This document shows positions 45,156 to 58,300 of a stretch of DNA of 64,000 bases, one piece after another. The stretch comes from Arbacia lixula (lineage: Eukaryota > Echinodermata > Echinoidea > Arbacioida > Arbaciidae): the NCBI GenBank assembly GCA_963669155.1, contig OZ022576.1, positions 6,487,667-6,551,666 on the forward strand, read 5' to 3'. Both the position numbers and the translations under genes were made by a program. Under the pieces are notes generated by a model. That model saw nothing but the letters and a program-made list of their open reading frames with translations. It was not told the origin of the DNA and made no database searches. Positions within the stretch are counted from its first letter, which is position 1; each line of letters begins with the position of its first letter.

Positions 45156-46045
45156 AATATAGATATCAATATACCTATTGGCGTAAACCGGACTTGGTTA
45201 TCGATCATTAAGTTGTTTTTTTCTGAAGGGGTAAGGAGCAGGATGGGACATTCGCGGAAATGAGCATTCCAGACACGTTTTTCTGGCTGTGTTAACAAGC
45301 ATTTATACATGTTTATGTACTTCTATAACATTGTAGGTATACAGCTGATTCTTTTGCATTCTCAAAACATTTCTTCTCATTGACGAAATTCGTTGAAATT
45401 CAATTTGTTGTTGAAAGTCAAAACTTTCCTTTACAGCATTACTATCTCGGTCTCTAGACCTTAGTATATGAGTAAAATCGCGTTCTGATTAGGACAAATG
45501 TGTGACGGCAAATCAATCATCATTACAGTGATACGTCTACGGATTAGGGATTAGCTATCCTGGAGTGATCCATTAGCAACTACTGACAGTATACACCCAG
45601 TCGGCAGGCAGCAGAAAACACGCTTATTTTATTTTCAGCTCGGTAGTCGTGATCTTCACTAGACCTCTCGAACCGCGGATAAAAGTCTCCTTTTCAAACT
45701 GCGATATCTCCATGAATAACCATATTTTCGTACGCTTTCTTTTGCAACTGTATGTTGGACGTCGAAATTTACCAAGTGTGAAAAAAAAATCAATTAAAAC
45801 AAGCAGAAAAAATAGTGCAAATTCGAGATAAACATGTGGTTCTAATTGAAAAAAGGAAAGGAAATAAAGTCTATATTTCAATGTCAGTCGCTTATGAGCC
45901 CCCAACACTTATAGATCATCTGAAGCGGAATCTATTGCATACTTTGAAAATACAAAATTGTTTTTCAACCTCTCCTTGTAGAAGGGTCAGGATCCAGCAA
46001 AATATCAACCATGTTCAAATAAAAAATGCGTGAGACATGATGAAG

Positions 46046-46148
46046 TTGTGAACGATCCTAATCAGCCAATCATAGTCCGCGATAATGACTTCATGTTACC
46101 GGCGATTCGACGGTCGCGGAGTATGATTGGCTGGTTAGGATAGTTCAC
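46046..46148. repeat. Short foldback, 35-bp arms
   Basis: GTGAACGATCCTAATCAGCC...AATCATAGTCCGCGA and its near-complement at 46114-46148. The word TAGAAGGGTCAGGATCCAGC occurs on both sides (45978, 46300) as a direct repeat. Confidence 0.8.
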
Positions 46149-46539
46149 GGTTGCCAAGTCTGTGTGATTTTTGAAAATTCGCGTCACCTTGAAGATGAAT
46201 AGCCCAATTGTTTTATTTTTGAGCCCATACAAAACTGGAATTAAAATCTCCGCTGGATTACTGGCTTTCCAAAGCTGCAGCTGGTGTTGCCGTCCAATTT
46301 GTAGAAGGGTCAGGATCCAGCAAAGTCTGAGAGCTTACATGTTAAAAAAATCAAGGCCTGTTTTTGACAGCAAATAATATAAAAACTCCTTTTTTTCGAA
46401 AAAAATTGTAATCAGTATGCTTACAGAAGACACCAGTAAATGGTCTCGCGAGCATGTCGAATTCATTCATAATCTCGTGCAGCAAAATCTGCACGTGAGA
46501 TTTCGCGAGACGAAAAAAAAAACGCTCACGTTTTCTACA

Positions 46540-46860
46540 CACTAAGAAATTAGGGTTCAAAATTGAACATCCAGGTGTGACACAATAGCAGCACCCCAAT
46601 GGAGTTCAAAATTTGCACCCTAGTCAAGGGTGCAATTTTTAACCCTCTAATGGGATTCATTTTTTGCACCATGCAGGTTCAAAACTGCACCTCAAATGTT
46701 CAATTTAAAAGTAGTCGGGTTCAATTCAACATCCATACCGTTCAAAATTTGCACACCTAAATGTATATTTTTGCACCTTTGGGGGTTCATTTTCCACCAA
46801 TTCCACCCCTACAGGTTGCATAATTGAACCTTTCAGGGTTTATTTCTTAACCTCATATCC
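46540..46860. repeat. TTCAAAATTTGCACC-type degenerate repeats
   Basis: Many short units GTTCAAAATTGAAC, TTCAAAATTTGCACC and GGTTCAATT; similar units recur at 47890-47930. Confidence 0.65.
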
Positions 46861-47527
46861 AAGTAACAAAAAGCGTTTTGATAAACGTTTTACAACGTAG
46901 GTTTTTGGACATTTGTGAAAACGTTTTATGGACGTCAGAATGTGGAAAATAATCACAAACTTTTGGAAACTCAATATCATCTATTTGATATGATCTCACA
47001 TGATTAAACATACGTGGATAAACGCACACATAACCATAACCCTACCTGACCACCCTAACGCTATATTAATCCTATCCTGTCTTATCTTACCCTACTCCTA
47101 TCGTGTTCACACGCTCACTTTCATATTTATAGCACTACTGTAATGTGCTCCAAAAAAATTGGTTAGTATAGCTAAAGATAAGTATGTTGTTGTAATTATT
47201 GTTGTCTGCACTCAATTAGGTGGCGTTTATTATTTTAATGTCTTAATTTCTAAATGTTTGTAGGAATGTCAAAAGGCCCAATGCATGCATGAATATTCAT
47301 TAGCATCTGAGTACGAAGTACCTATTTAATGCTTTGTCTCCGCTTGCATGATTGGTTGATCAACACCGGCTAGCCTCTTAGTTTATATACGATTACTTTT
47401 TTTACGGAGAATTATAACTTTTATGTTTCGTTTGCGTGGATATACGTGGCAAATTAATTAATATTGATCATTTAGTAATTTAACTTCATTTTCTTCCCAT
47501 AATCTTTGAATCAACTTAGTTTTTTAA

Positions 47528-47805
47528 AGATTGTCCGTCCCTTTTGCAAGCTTAAAATTTGAATTTTTTTTCATAATGCGTTTTATAATTTAATAAACAG
47601 ATTAATCAATAAAGTAGATATTTCAACACAAACTACTAAGAGCCTGAGGTAAAGACTATTAATCAGACGTTGTTTACGTGCATTATTTGAATTTTACACT
47701 ACGTATCAGTTTCAAATTATGAATATACAGCTTGCTAACACTTCTCTATATGTTTTACCAATGTTTCGATGGTTTTGTGGTGATCTGAAAAGGGACGGGC
47801 TGTCT
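47528..47805. mobile_element. TTAA MITE family B
   Basis: Inverted ends AGATTGTCCGTCCCTTTT and AGACAGCCCGTCCCTTTT, flanked by TTAA at 47524-47527 and 47806-47809; interior AT-rich. Confidence 0.75.
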
Positions 47806-49704
47806 TTAAGAGAAACTGGCTGTAACATGTGAATAATATAATAATCGCTTTTCTGTAGGTTTCTGTACAAGACTAATAATCCATCCAAAAAGGTTCAAAA
47901 TTGAACTTTCCTGGAAATTGAACCCTGGTTCGTACGAAGTAAGCCCACAGAGGAGGAATATTCAACCCTTGTCGAGATTGGGGTGCTAAACGCCTAGTGT
48001 ACGTGTACAGAACGAGCGAGCGCTGCCAATCGACTGTATTTCGAGCCGCATGACGCGAGCCGCTGTGGTCGCACGGTGCGGGGAACCTGTGAAAATTACT
48101 AGCGTAGAGGGCGCAGACATGTTTCATAGATCCGGCGATGATTAGGTGAATGTTATCGCCCTTCGTTACCTCCTTCTGCGTAACTCCATTTTGAGGGTAA
48201 TTACTAGTGCTTTGACAGAAAGTAAATCGACGAGCGGTTACGAGTGTGGCCCTACGTTGGTCGAAACGTGATATTAAGCGGACAGTGAAACAGAAACTCC
48301 CGTAAAAATGTACCTATGTATTCCTCTATTATATCAGCGGGATGTCCATTCCTTACCGTGCTGTATAACCACATTGACATTTCCACTTAACCTTAGTCAT
48401 GTTAGTTCTACTCTTAAAAGCAGACCGCTTGGTCGTGATAGTGGCACCTCGCACTTTGACGTCGATTATATGTATTGGTTTGGCCGTGATCACTTGACCT
48501 AAGGTCTTCTCTAGGCCACTGAATATAAGTAATTTATTATGTTTTACATAATATTTCATATGTACAACCTTTGCAAAGCTTTTCGTAGAAATTGGTCCGT
48601 TACAGTAGAATTACTTAATTATATCGAAGACATATTTTTGCTTTGTTTCAATCTCTTTTTCTTACGCATCTCCACCCCTATCTACGCCTATCTCAAAATG
48701 TATTTGAGCAAAACCCGCACTTAAAGCGTTGAGGTATAAATTGCAGCATACCCATTGATACAGATACGCGCTCACATTATTGAATGACTGCTCGTATATC
48801 GGTCTGCACATGGTGCTACGTCGGTCTAAGCACGATGCAGGCCACGCCCACTGAAAAAGAGCCGTGTGCACACACTCGTTTCGGCTTGCTTGCCACCCCC
48901 ACTTCAATAGAGACACGCACATTATCATTTGATAACCATCAACAGTCGGATCATAATACTTGCCACGCCTACTGAATAGGACAATGCCTCCTCGGCAATG
49001 TGTGTTACTGTTTCAAATCGAACGTACCAATGGAAAGTACTTTTCTATTTATCTCATAATAGTAACCATGGTCCATGGGCACCCATAGCCAATTGCACTA
49101 AAGCCCCACCCCCTTCCACGAAATGTCTTTGCACCGATGTACCATTTATTTCATTAACCTCTTCATAACTCACATAATCACATTATACATTACTTCCATT
49201 ACTTAACAAGGCCGATCCTTTCTTAGAAGTGTGGGTGTCAGGTGTTCACACTCTTCAATTACTCGTCCATGTACGAATTCAACGGAGTCCTCGTCTAGTG
49301 TACCCGTCCTATATACTAAGAACAATGGTAATGACTTCTGCAGGCTGCTTTTCCGCCGTTTCAGCCCGATATATTATGCCAGGGCCGATTGACCGCGCAC
49401 TGTTCAAGGATTCACGCGGTGTCTGTTTTCTTCTTGGCAGCCGCTATGCTACCAGATACAGCGTTAGAGCTAGCTAGAGCTAACAGATTGAGAGTGAAAG
49501 TATGATTGGTGAAAATATAGGCCAGTAGAAACCGTTTTGGGGGTTCAAGACGCAACGGGGAAGAGATTGTGTGGGGTCTTTGTTGCATGTTGAGGGTCTT
49601 GTAATGGTTCTATTTCGGCACTGAAGAAGATTTTGATTTTTACAAAGTGGAACTCTTTATCAGATCGCGGACAATCGCCTGACGAACGTGAAGTCTACGT
49701 AAAA

Positions 49705-49974
49705 ATGGCAAGTTCTGAAAAGAAACCCTTCATTTTGCTCACCGTCGCAATCACTATCACACTTGGAACGACGCGATGCGGTGCCACATCATCTTCCTCA
49801 TCATCGACGTCGGTCGATTCGGAGGACGGGGTCCCTGGAAGTAACTTCAATGAAACAAGTTTCGAAGTATTCTTACAGAAATACAACGATGAGGCGACTG
49901 CCGTGTACTCGCGATCGATGGTAACAAATTGGAACTTTAATACAAACATAACGGAATATAACCAACAACAAGTG
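49705..49974 (+). CDS. ACE: ACE paralog (+) exon 1: signal peptide
   Basis: 90 codons, donor GTAAGC, phase 0. MASSEKKP, then a hydrophobic [12 protein letters not shown] core, a Ser-rich stretch ([14 protein letters not shown]), the sequon NFNET, and a final [14 protein letters not shown]. The ATG at 49705 puts the signal core directly at the N-terminus; an upstream in-frame ATG (49633) adds 24 charged residues and is less likely. Confidence 0.9.
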
Positions 49975-50083
49975 GTAAGCATTTAGCAATTGCAATTATC
50001 AACCTACTGTCATGACTGTTTATTCCTCACTCCCCTTTCTCTCTCTCTTTCTCTTTCTCTCTTCCCTCTCTCTCTTTCTTTCT

Positions 50084-50129
<46 letters not shown>

Positions 50130-52285
50130 TCTCTTATTCTCTATCTGTCTCTCTCCCTCTCGTGTTCTGTACAACTAGGCAAGTAGTACAAATGCCACGA
50201 CCTTTATTAACTACAGCATATCATTGTCGTTGATAACAGCTTCAAATAACAACGGATTTTCTTTATTTAACTATATGCACGTCTACTTTGGCAATATGAA
50301 CATCTTACATTTGTTTAATTGTAGGTTGCATTGCATCTCTAAAATACCACTTATTTGCTGGTCTTTAGAAAATGCATTTCAAGCTCCACCAATTGATAAA
50401 TGGGGGAGGTCCTAAAGCGCTCTTATGAAAAAAAAAATAATTGTATTTCAATGAAGAAGGAAACAAGTTCTTGTGGTATCCCGAAAAACCAAGTTAGGAT
50501 TAAAAATTAAAAAGTGCGTTTTAGCGTCATGTGTCATTTGTATACATCTTTTTTTTTCTGACGCTCAGTAGCATATTAATATATGATGTCTAGCTCATTT
50601 GAATAAAAGTTTAATCCTTATCTTAGCTCATGATCTTGACTTGATGGAATACCAACATTTTTCCGTACTCCGTGAGTTACAATAAAAAAGATAATAAGAT
50701 CGTTCTCGGAATATCCCCGTAGGGCGTTTTGTTAGCACAGAGGTTACAGCCCAAATACCACGACCTTTACTCTAGGATTCTCTTAGCCAAAGGGGATTGA
50801 TTTCATACTAACTGTTTGTGTCAGCTTTCAATATTTTTTCCCCTCTTTTTTCGATGTGAGTTGATGCATGCCATTAATCTCTTTCAATTGTCTGCAATTT
50901 ACCAATGTTGTTATGTTAACGGGAGCTATACTGCCTCTATCCTTGTGCTTTTAATGCCGATTCTGATATGTTGTAATTCTTTACATAATAATCATAAATC
51001 TTTTTAAGAATACATAATGCAAATTCTCATTGCTTTAATCAGGTTTGTTGCTTTCCTTTATTCATTTCACTCAGAATAACAAGAACCTCCTCCCCGACCT
51101 TTATCCGTATAACACAAAAAGTAGCATCACTTCCACTTTTACCCTACACATTTACCCTCTTGTTTCACATTGAAGGTGCAGGGAGGACTCGCACTATCGA
51201 ATTTTAGCAAGATTATCCGTGAACAAGCCTTGGTTTATAACGCAACGAACTTTACTGCGGCGAACAAGAGGCTGCATAAATGGTTAACGTACATCGGGTC
51301 AGCTGCGCTGGGAGATGAGGAAGCGGTCGAAGGAGTGAGTCATACTTGCAACTCAGTTCAATCACTGGTTTTCAAATGATGCATAGTAGTTTTTACATTA
51401 TGTACATTATACAAAAAGTATTTATCATATAAATCATGAACATCTCGCATCCAGGATGCTTAGACGGCGCGCGGAAACCTGAATACATGTACAGGAGAAA
51501 AAAAGACAATGTTGTTTGTTAGCAAAAGTTGTTCCATGGGCCTCATACAATTACTGTTTTGATTGTAATAATTAGAGGGCGTTTCATTAACATTTTTCGT
51601 CTGACAACCTGTCTTCCTCCGACAGTTACCATAGTAACAGTCAGAGGCTAGTGCCCCTCGGCCAATCAAAACCGAGAATTTCACTGAAGTTGTCAGCACT
51701 GACCATTTAGTCAGTGCTGACCTCTATGTAAAAATAACATTCCTTTATCAAAAACAGAAAAATATTTAGATAATCATACAGCACACAATATGGAAGAACA
51801 CCCCGCACGTGACGTCACAAAATAAAACATTTTCTTCAAACCTTCATTAAATGTTTCTTTTATATTTCTGCTTTCATTGAAACCAAATTAATTTCAGGGT
51901 GAAAGATTCCTTTAAATGTCCCGAAAGTCTACATTGCCGCCGATGTGGAGAAGGCAGGTGAGAGGCCAAATGGAATTGCATTAGGATGGCAAGCAGCAGG
52001 GACAAGTCGGTTCCGTGTGAACGTTCTTTTCTAACCCTGTTTTCAGTACACTAGGCTGCTCGTGGGCATGAGGCAGCGGTATTCTACGGCGGAGGCGTGC
52101 AGAGAAGATGGCACATGTCTCCCATTGTCTCCAGGTACACTTTCACTTCTTGGCTGAGCAATCCCATGGAATCATTCTGAAGTATGGAATAAACATGATA
52201 AACTAGACTTGAGTTAACACGTCACGTGCCGATCAGTCAAATATGTTCAAAAGGATGGGAGATTTTGGAATGCAGTGAATAAAGG

Positions 52286-52333
<48 letters not shown>

Positions 52334-55300
52334 TGTGTGTGTGTGTATGTGTGTGAGGGTGTCGGGAGGGTGTCGGGAGGGGGAGGGGAAGGGGAGGGGG
52401 AGGGCGTCGCCTTTTATATATGGTGGGGTTGGTGTTAGGGGATGGCTGTCCAGATGGGGGTTAGGAATGGTTAGGACTAATTTTAGGGGTGTATTATAGG
52501 TTGGGGGATTAGTGGACTTGTTTATTTAAAACTTGATTCCGGAAGCTATTCGTTCAGTTTATTTGATTAAACATCGTTACATGATTATAACAATTGAGTA
52601 ATTATATTTAATATTTTCAGCTATTTTATTGTAATTAATTTGTACTTACAAATGCATATATATTTAAGTTGCATGATGGTTTTGTTTAATTTGTGTTAAT
52701 ATATTTGAACTGATTATATGAATTTAATTTGTATTATTAAGGAATCAGAATAAAGATCATTAAAAAAAAAAAAAAAAAAAGTGTGTGTGGGTGGGTGTTG
52801 GGGAATGGGGGGGGGGGGGGATTTGTTATCTTTCAAATTCAACTCTGATATCCATGTTGGCGAATGTAATCGTATGCTCTTATGTGTTTTTATGGTAGGA
52901 TATGGAAAGTGTTTCTCTCCTCATTTGTCTTAATCAACTCCTCCTTTTTCACAAAACAGTTAATAAACCACATTTTACCACTAAACAAATTGGTGGTTGT
53001 TCTTTTCTGTGAGTGATGTCAAGTGATGTCAAGTTGTAAGAAATGATATCTCGTCCGTATCAGAACAAAGATGTGGTGTTTTTGTTAAACAGACCTCGAG
53101 GCAATCATGTCCGGTTCCAGGGACTATGGGGAGCTGTATTGGGCGTGGAAGACGTGGAGAGATATGGCCGGCGCCCCAGCCCGTCAAGATTACGTCAAAT
53201 ATGTAGAGCTGAAAAACAAGATGGCCAGGGCTAACGGTAAGTTTCACTTTACCAGGCTCATTGGCTTAGCTCGGTTAAGCTCGGTTTAACCAGGCGGTTC
53301 AGCTCCTTTTGAACAAGCCAGTGTGCTTGAAATGGGGGACGGTGGGGATCAGCCTTTGAACATGTTCACAGTTTGTGGTAATTATTTCTCACAATAAAAC
53401 GTACGTCTATCACTTGCCCACGTTTGACGCCCAGTCAGTCCAGTCCAAAGACCTTAGAGCGTTGCGAAGCAGCACAGGACTCATTACTCGCGCGTATTTA
53501 CACACAACAAAGTGTAGTACGCCATGGGGCGAAACCGCCGCCATTTTAGGATGCGGATCATCGCGCTGGCCCCATGGCTGCATGCACTGCGCGTATAATT
53601 TTTTTTAGAGAGAATAACAAAAAAAGATGGGTGAAGCCAAGAATATTTCTAAAAATGTATGTTACCATGTACAAACTGATCCCCCTCCCCACCTCTCATT
53701 TTCCCCCTTTTGCTCTCACATCCAGGCCCATACCTATTTACACCTGCGATCTAACAGAAACAAACGACGTAGCTATGATGATGTTCACGTTGCAATTTGC
53801 TTGCATCCGGGAACTTGCTCCGTAAAATGGCGCCCATGTCGCACTACAGCTTTTTCCGGAGAGTAATCCGTCTTGCGCTAAGGTATTTGGTCACTGGGAC
53901 TCATGAAATCAGTATATTTAACAGCCCCACCCCCCCCCCACCACTCGCTCTGTCCTTATTACTCCCCATCTTCTTCGATTCTTCTTTCACTCTTGCACTC
54001 TCTCTTCCCCCTCTTTTCCTCCCTTTCTCCCCCCCCCCCCCCCCCCCCCCGTGTTTTGATTTCTTCAAGTACTCTTAAACAATCGGTTTCATTTTCTGAT
54101 GGAATCTTCCATACGTAATCATGAGCAATATTTCATGACCTGAACATGCAGAATGAAACAAATGACGGAAAGCTGCCTTTCCTCCCTGTGTTATGTCCGG
54201 ACACACCGTGGTAATGTCTACCATGTACGCGTTAAACTTAACAGTTTTTGTATATACAGGTGGTTCACGTCAAAAGACTGATATGCTGGCATATCTCAAA
54301 GACGTCAAACAAGAATGCCATTGTTCAAGTCCAGAGAACAATTGCTATTAGTTTTCAGTCAATAACAAAGCTAGCCTTGCCTCCAAGCCATTTAACAGCT
54401 ACAACCCAACTTATCACAATACAATACATATACTATTAGGTGTTGTTTTTTAAATCAATTTTGAAAATAATCAAAAATAAGTTTAACTCAATCAAGCTGA
54501 AATCAAAACACCATAAAGTCGAACGATGTCAATTTTTTTAAAGCAAGTTTTGTGACATTTTCTTTTTTTCTTGTAATAAACCTGTAAATACGTCATGAGA
54601 TTTGCTTACTTTTAGACAAATTTGGATCTAAAAAAGTTTGTATCACTTAATTAATTCAGAACACAACAATGGTCATTGTGCATCACACAAGACAACCCAC
54701 AACTTCCTTTTTTCCAGGAAGTTACTAGTGAATTGACAGGTGTAATATACAATTTTCTTTGTTGTATTTGGAATTAATTATCTGACTCCAAATTAGTCCA
54801 AAAGTGAAAGTCTCATAAGATGTATCAAGGATTATTACTAGAAAAGTCACGTACGAACCTGCTTCGAACAAACTTGACATCCTTTGACTTTATGATGTGT
54901 CATTTCCAGCTTGATCCGAGTCGTACGGGTTTTTTTTTCAAATGTATCAAGTTTTCTTTAACACCTAGTGCATTCGAGTCTATTATGACATGTCTTATAT
55001 TCTCCTGATCTATCTTCTTGCGACCTGTGGAAAAATAAGAGTTATAAGTCTACTGTAACCATCTTTATTCGTTGTACAATCATAAAGGGATAGTTCACCC
55101 TGATTTCTTTTTTTTTCAATAAAAGCACACACATAAAAGGAACATAAAACTGAAGTTTTGACGAAAATCCGTCAAAGAATAAGGAAATTACGATTTTTTT
55201 TAATGTTTTGACGTCACGTGCGAGGTGTTCTCCAATATGTTGTGTACAGTATAATTACATAAATTGCTCTTTTTCTGTTTTTAACAACGGAATGTTTTTT

Positions 55301-58300
55301 CATACATTTTTTGATGATGTATGAAATGAACAAATAAAAGGATGCACTTTTTTCGAAAATGGACATCGAAAGAAAATTGTACACAACGTATGGAAAAGCA
55401 TCTCGCACGTGACGTCACAAAATCAAAAGTTGCAACAAGAGAATTTGCCGATTTGATGATCGTAGGGCCGAATATGGCGAGTATTAATGATTAAATACTG
55501 CTCATGATATTGTTTATACACGTAATGGGTAAATCTGTCAGTGTTTAAATCATTTGTATTATAGTCCATTGGATACACTTATTTCCAGTATCTCTTCCCA
55601 TGCACAAAATAAACATTGATCTTTAAAATTTAACCCCTTTAAGAATCTATCTCCTGTCAGATGTAAGATATGGTATTACATTTTTTTTGTGTGTGTGTTA
55701 TTTTGCTGTGGATGTGATGTTTATTGCCATCTGTCCGTCACAGGTGGAGCGGACTGTGGCGCGGAGTGGCGAAGTTCGTACGAGGTGGAAGACCTTGCCG
55801 GGGATGTGGAGGAGCTGTACCAACAGATCAAGCCCCTCTATGAGAACCTGCACGCATATGTGAGGAGGAAGCTGTATGGTATCTACGGTCCGGACTACAT
55901 CAATCTCAGAGGGCCACTCCCAGCTCATATTTCCGGTAAAGTAGGGTTGGTTCAATCAGATGCAATAACAACCATATGTTTATGTGATGAGAATAAACGG
56001 ATGTGTCATGCACTCTAGGATAACTCCGCCCTCTCAACCTTTCGGTAGGGCGTCAAATGACCCAAATATTTTTTTTTTCATAATCAACAGCAACAGTACA
56101 TAACGTGTGTATGATAATAAATCATTTTGTTCTTCAATGTATGGCATACGCCTTACTAATAACATGCAAATCTTCATGTATAAACACCCAATAACCATAT
56201 TATTAATCAACCATCATGACCATTATGTAGTAAATCCAAGAGACCCACCGTTCCCCACCCCATGTTATTTGTTCGCTACTTTATAAATCCGTAGGGAATA
56301 TGTGGTTTCAGACCTGGCAGTACCTGAACGATATCTGCGAGCCGTTCCCGAATGTTTCGCACGTGGATGTAACCAGGAGTATGGTAGAGCAAGTAGGTTC
56401 TTTCAGTTTCTTGCAAACATGATAATATAGTAGTATTGTTGAGGATCGCCTGGACCAACATATCATGTTTGACACCATAACGAATAGAAAAGACAACATC
56501 ACGACTGCGTACTCGAGACAAATAAAAATCAGAGTGCTCGTAGCACAACGTGAAGGCAGCAGAGGTCACGAATGGCCATCAATAAAATGATGAACAGAAA
56601 GAAACGGACAGACCCTCAACTACAAGAGGCCAGGGTGTTGCAGGCATGAAGGGTGTGTGTGGGTGTGGGGGGGGGGGCATCACTATCATGTTAGAGATGT
56701 TATTGAGTAGGAAGAGGAGGAGGAGGAGGAGGAGGAGGAGGAGGAGGAGGATTTTGCTTGCGGTTTTTTTTATGGTTTATATCATAGTACGTTGTTATTG
56801 CGAGCAGGCTCTGTTCAAATTCGTGGTTGTGATGTATGCTCCAACGTTATGTTCATATTTATAAAGTGTTTCTTTAAGTGTTCCCATTAGGTAGTATTAG
56901 AGCTAAACACATGAACAAGTGGTTCACATCGCCCTCACTCCCACCTTACTTATAGGAACTGAACGAGAAATAATATTATGGTTATTAATTATTATGCAGA
57001 TTGAAAACCTTATAAGGACACTTTCAAGTTAATAATTTTCGAAGAAATTAAAGAATAATATATCATCAGAATAACATACTTCGTGTCCTACATCTATAAC
57101 CTTTGCATCTAACACACTTTTCCTGTATTCAATAGATCCGGCAGAAATATCAAATATTGTTACACTATCAAAACCGTCAAAACTCCAGGCTTCGATAATA
57201 TCAACAACACATTACGGAAAAGAATTCTACCCGACATACCAATCCCACAAAATCATATCCTTAATGTATTTTGACAGCTGGTATATTTCCAAATCAAATG
57301 AAAATTGCAAAATTTGTACCTATATTCAAAACACAGCCTTTCTTGCCAACTGTCGTCCAATCTCGCTTCTAGCAACTTTCCAATGATCCTAGAAAAATCA
57401 TTTATAAACAACTTGACTACTTTGTAAAACAAAACAATGTACATAATGACAAACAGTTTGGCTTTCGTGAAAACCACAACACATCACATGCCCTACTTAC
57501 CCTTACGCACAAAATGGTTAAATCCCTGGACGACAGGCTTCATGTTATTGGTGTATTCCTGAACTTCTCCAAGGCCTTTTACACAGTTTATCTATGGACC
57601 TATCATGGATAGACTTTCCTTAATCTATCATGACCGCCGCCTCATATGAATTCAATACATTCAAGTGTTTCAAGCAATAATGAGGCAGTTCCTTCCTCTT
57701 AATAACAAAAGAAAATATGTTTTGAGAAATATGTCAACTGTTCAGCCTTCGCTGGGAGTTCATAGCTGATCTTGATAGACACATTGTGAATTGATTTCGG
57801 AGTGAGCGAAGGGAAATTTTGATAAAATTGTAGAAAGAATTTGGTCCGTAACTTTATCGGACACCTGTGGACACGAAATTGATGTTATTGTCATGGAACG
57901 TGATAAACTCAATCAACGATTTACAAGATATATGTCATGTTTATAAGGAAATATAATTGACCAATGTGCGATATTACCATATTTTCCATTTATTACAAAA
58001 ACGGAACAACAATAAGAATCTGAAATTCACAGAATCGTATCACTATAAGATGTACTACTGCTGCACATGCACTTCACTACATGAAGTGGTTCTCCAATCT
58101 TCTGCGCATACAAAATGCTTCCAAAATTTGTCTTGCATATTTGGCGGCAGTCGTCACAAATATTCTTTTGTGACGACTGTTAGGTACATTGTTAGGTACA
58201 TATTGATGGAATAGCTCGTTACTAGGCCCCGAGGCAAGAAATATCCATAAATGTGACTACATTAGTCAACCGGTCTATTTTAGCTGGATATGATTTGAAA

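Larger units (their letters stand above)
44199..49704. other. Intergenic region between divergent ACE genes (5.5 kb)
   Basis: Should hold both promoters. It contains a TATA-like box, a GAA tract, CpG-rich sequence near 44480-44560, foldbacks and repeat-like TTCAAAATTTGCACC units, listed separately. Segments 45160-45970 and 48130-49700 have no recognisable content. Confidence 0.6.

Noticed and set aside
56276..56569. 97-aa minus-strand ORF
   Set aside because: Overlaps exon 6 of the plus-strand ACE gene, which has a clear family match.
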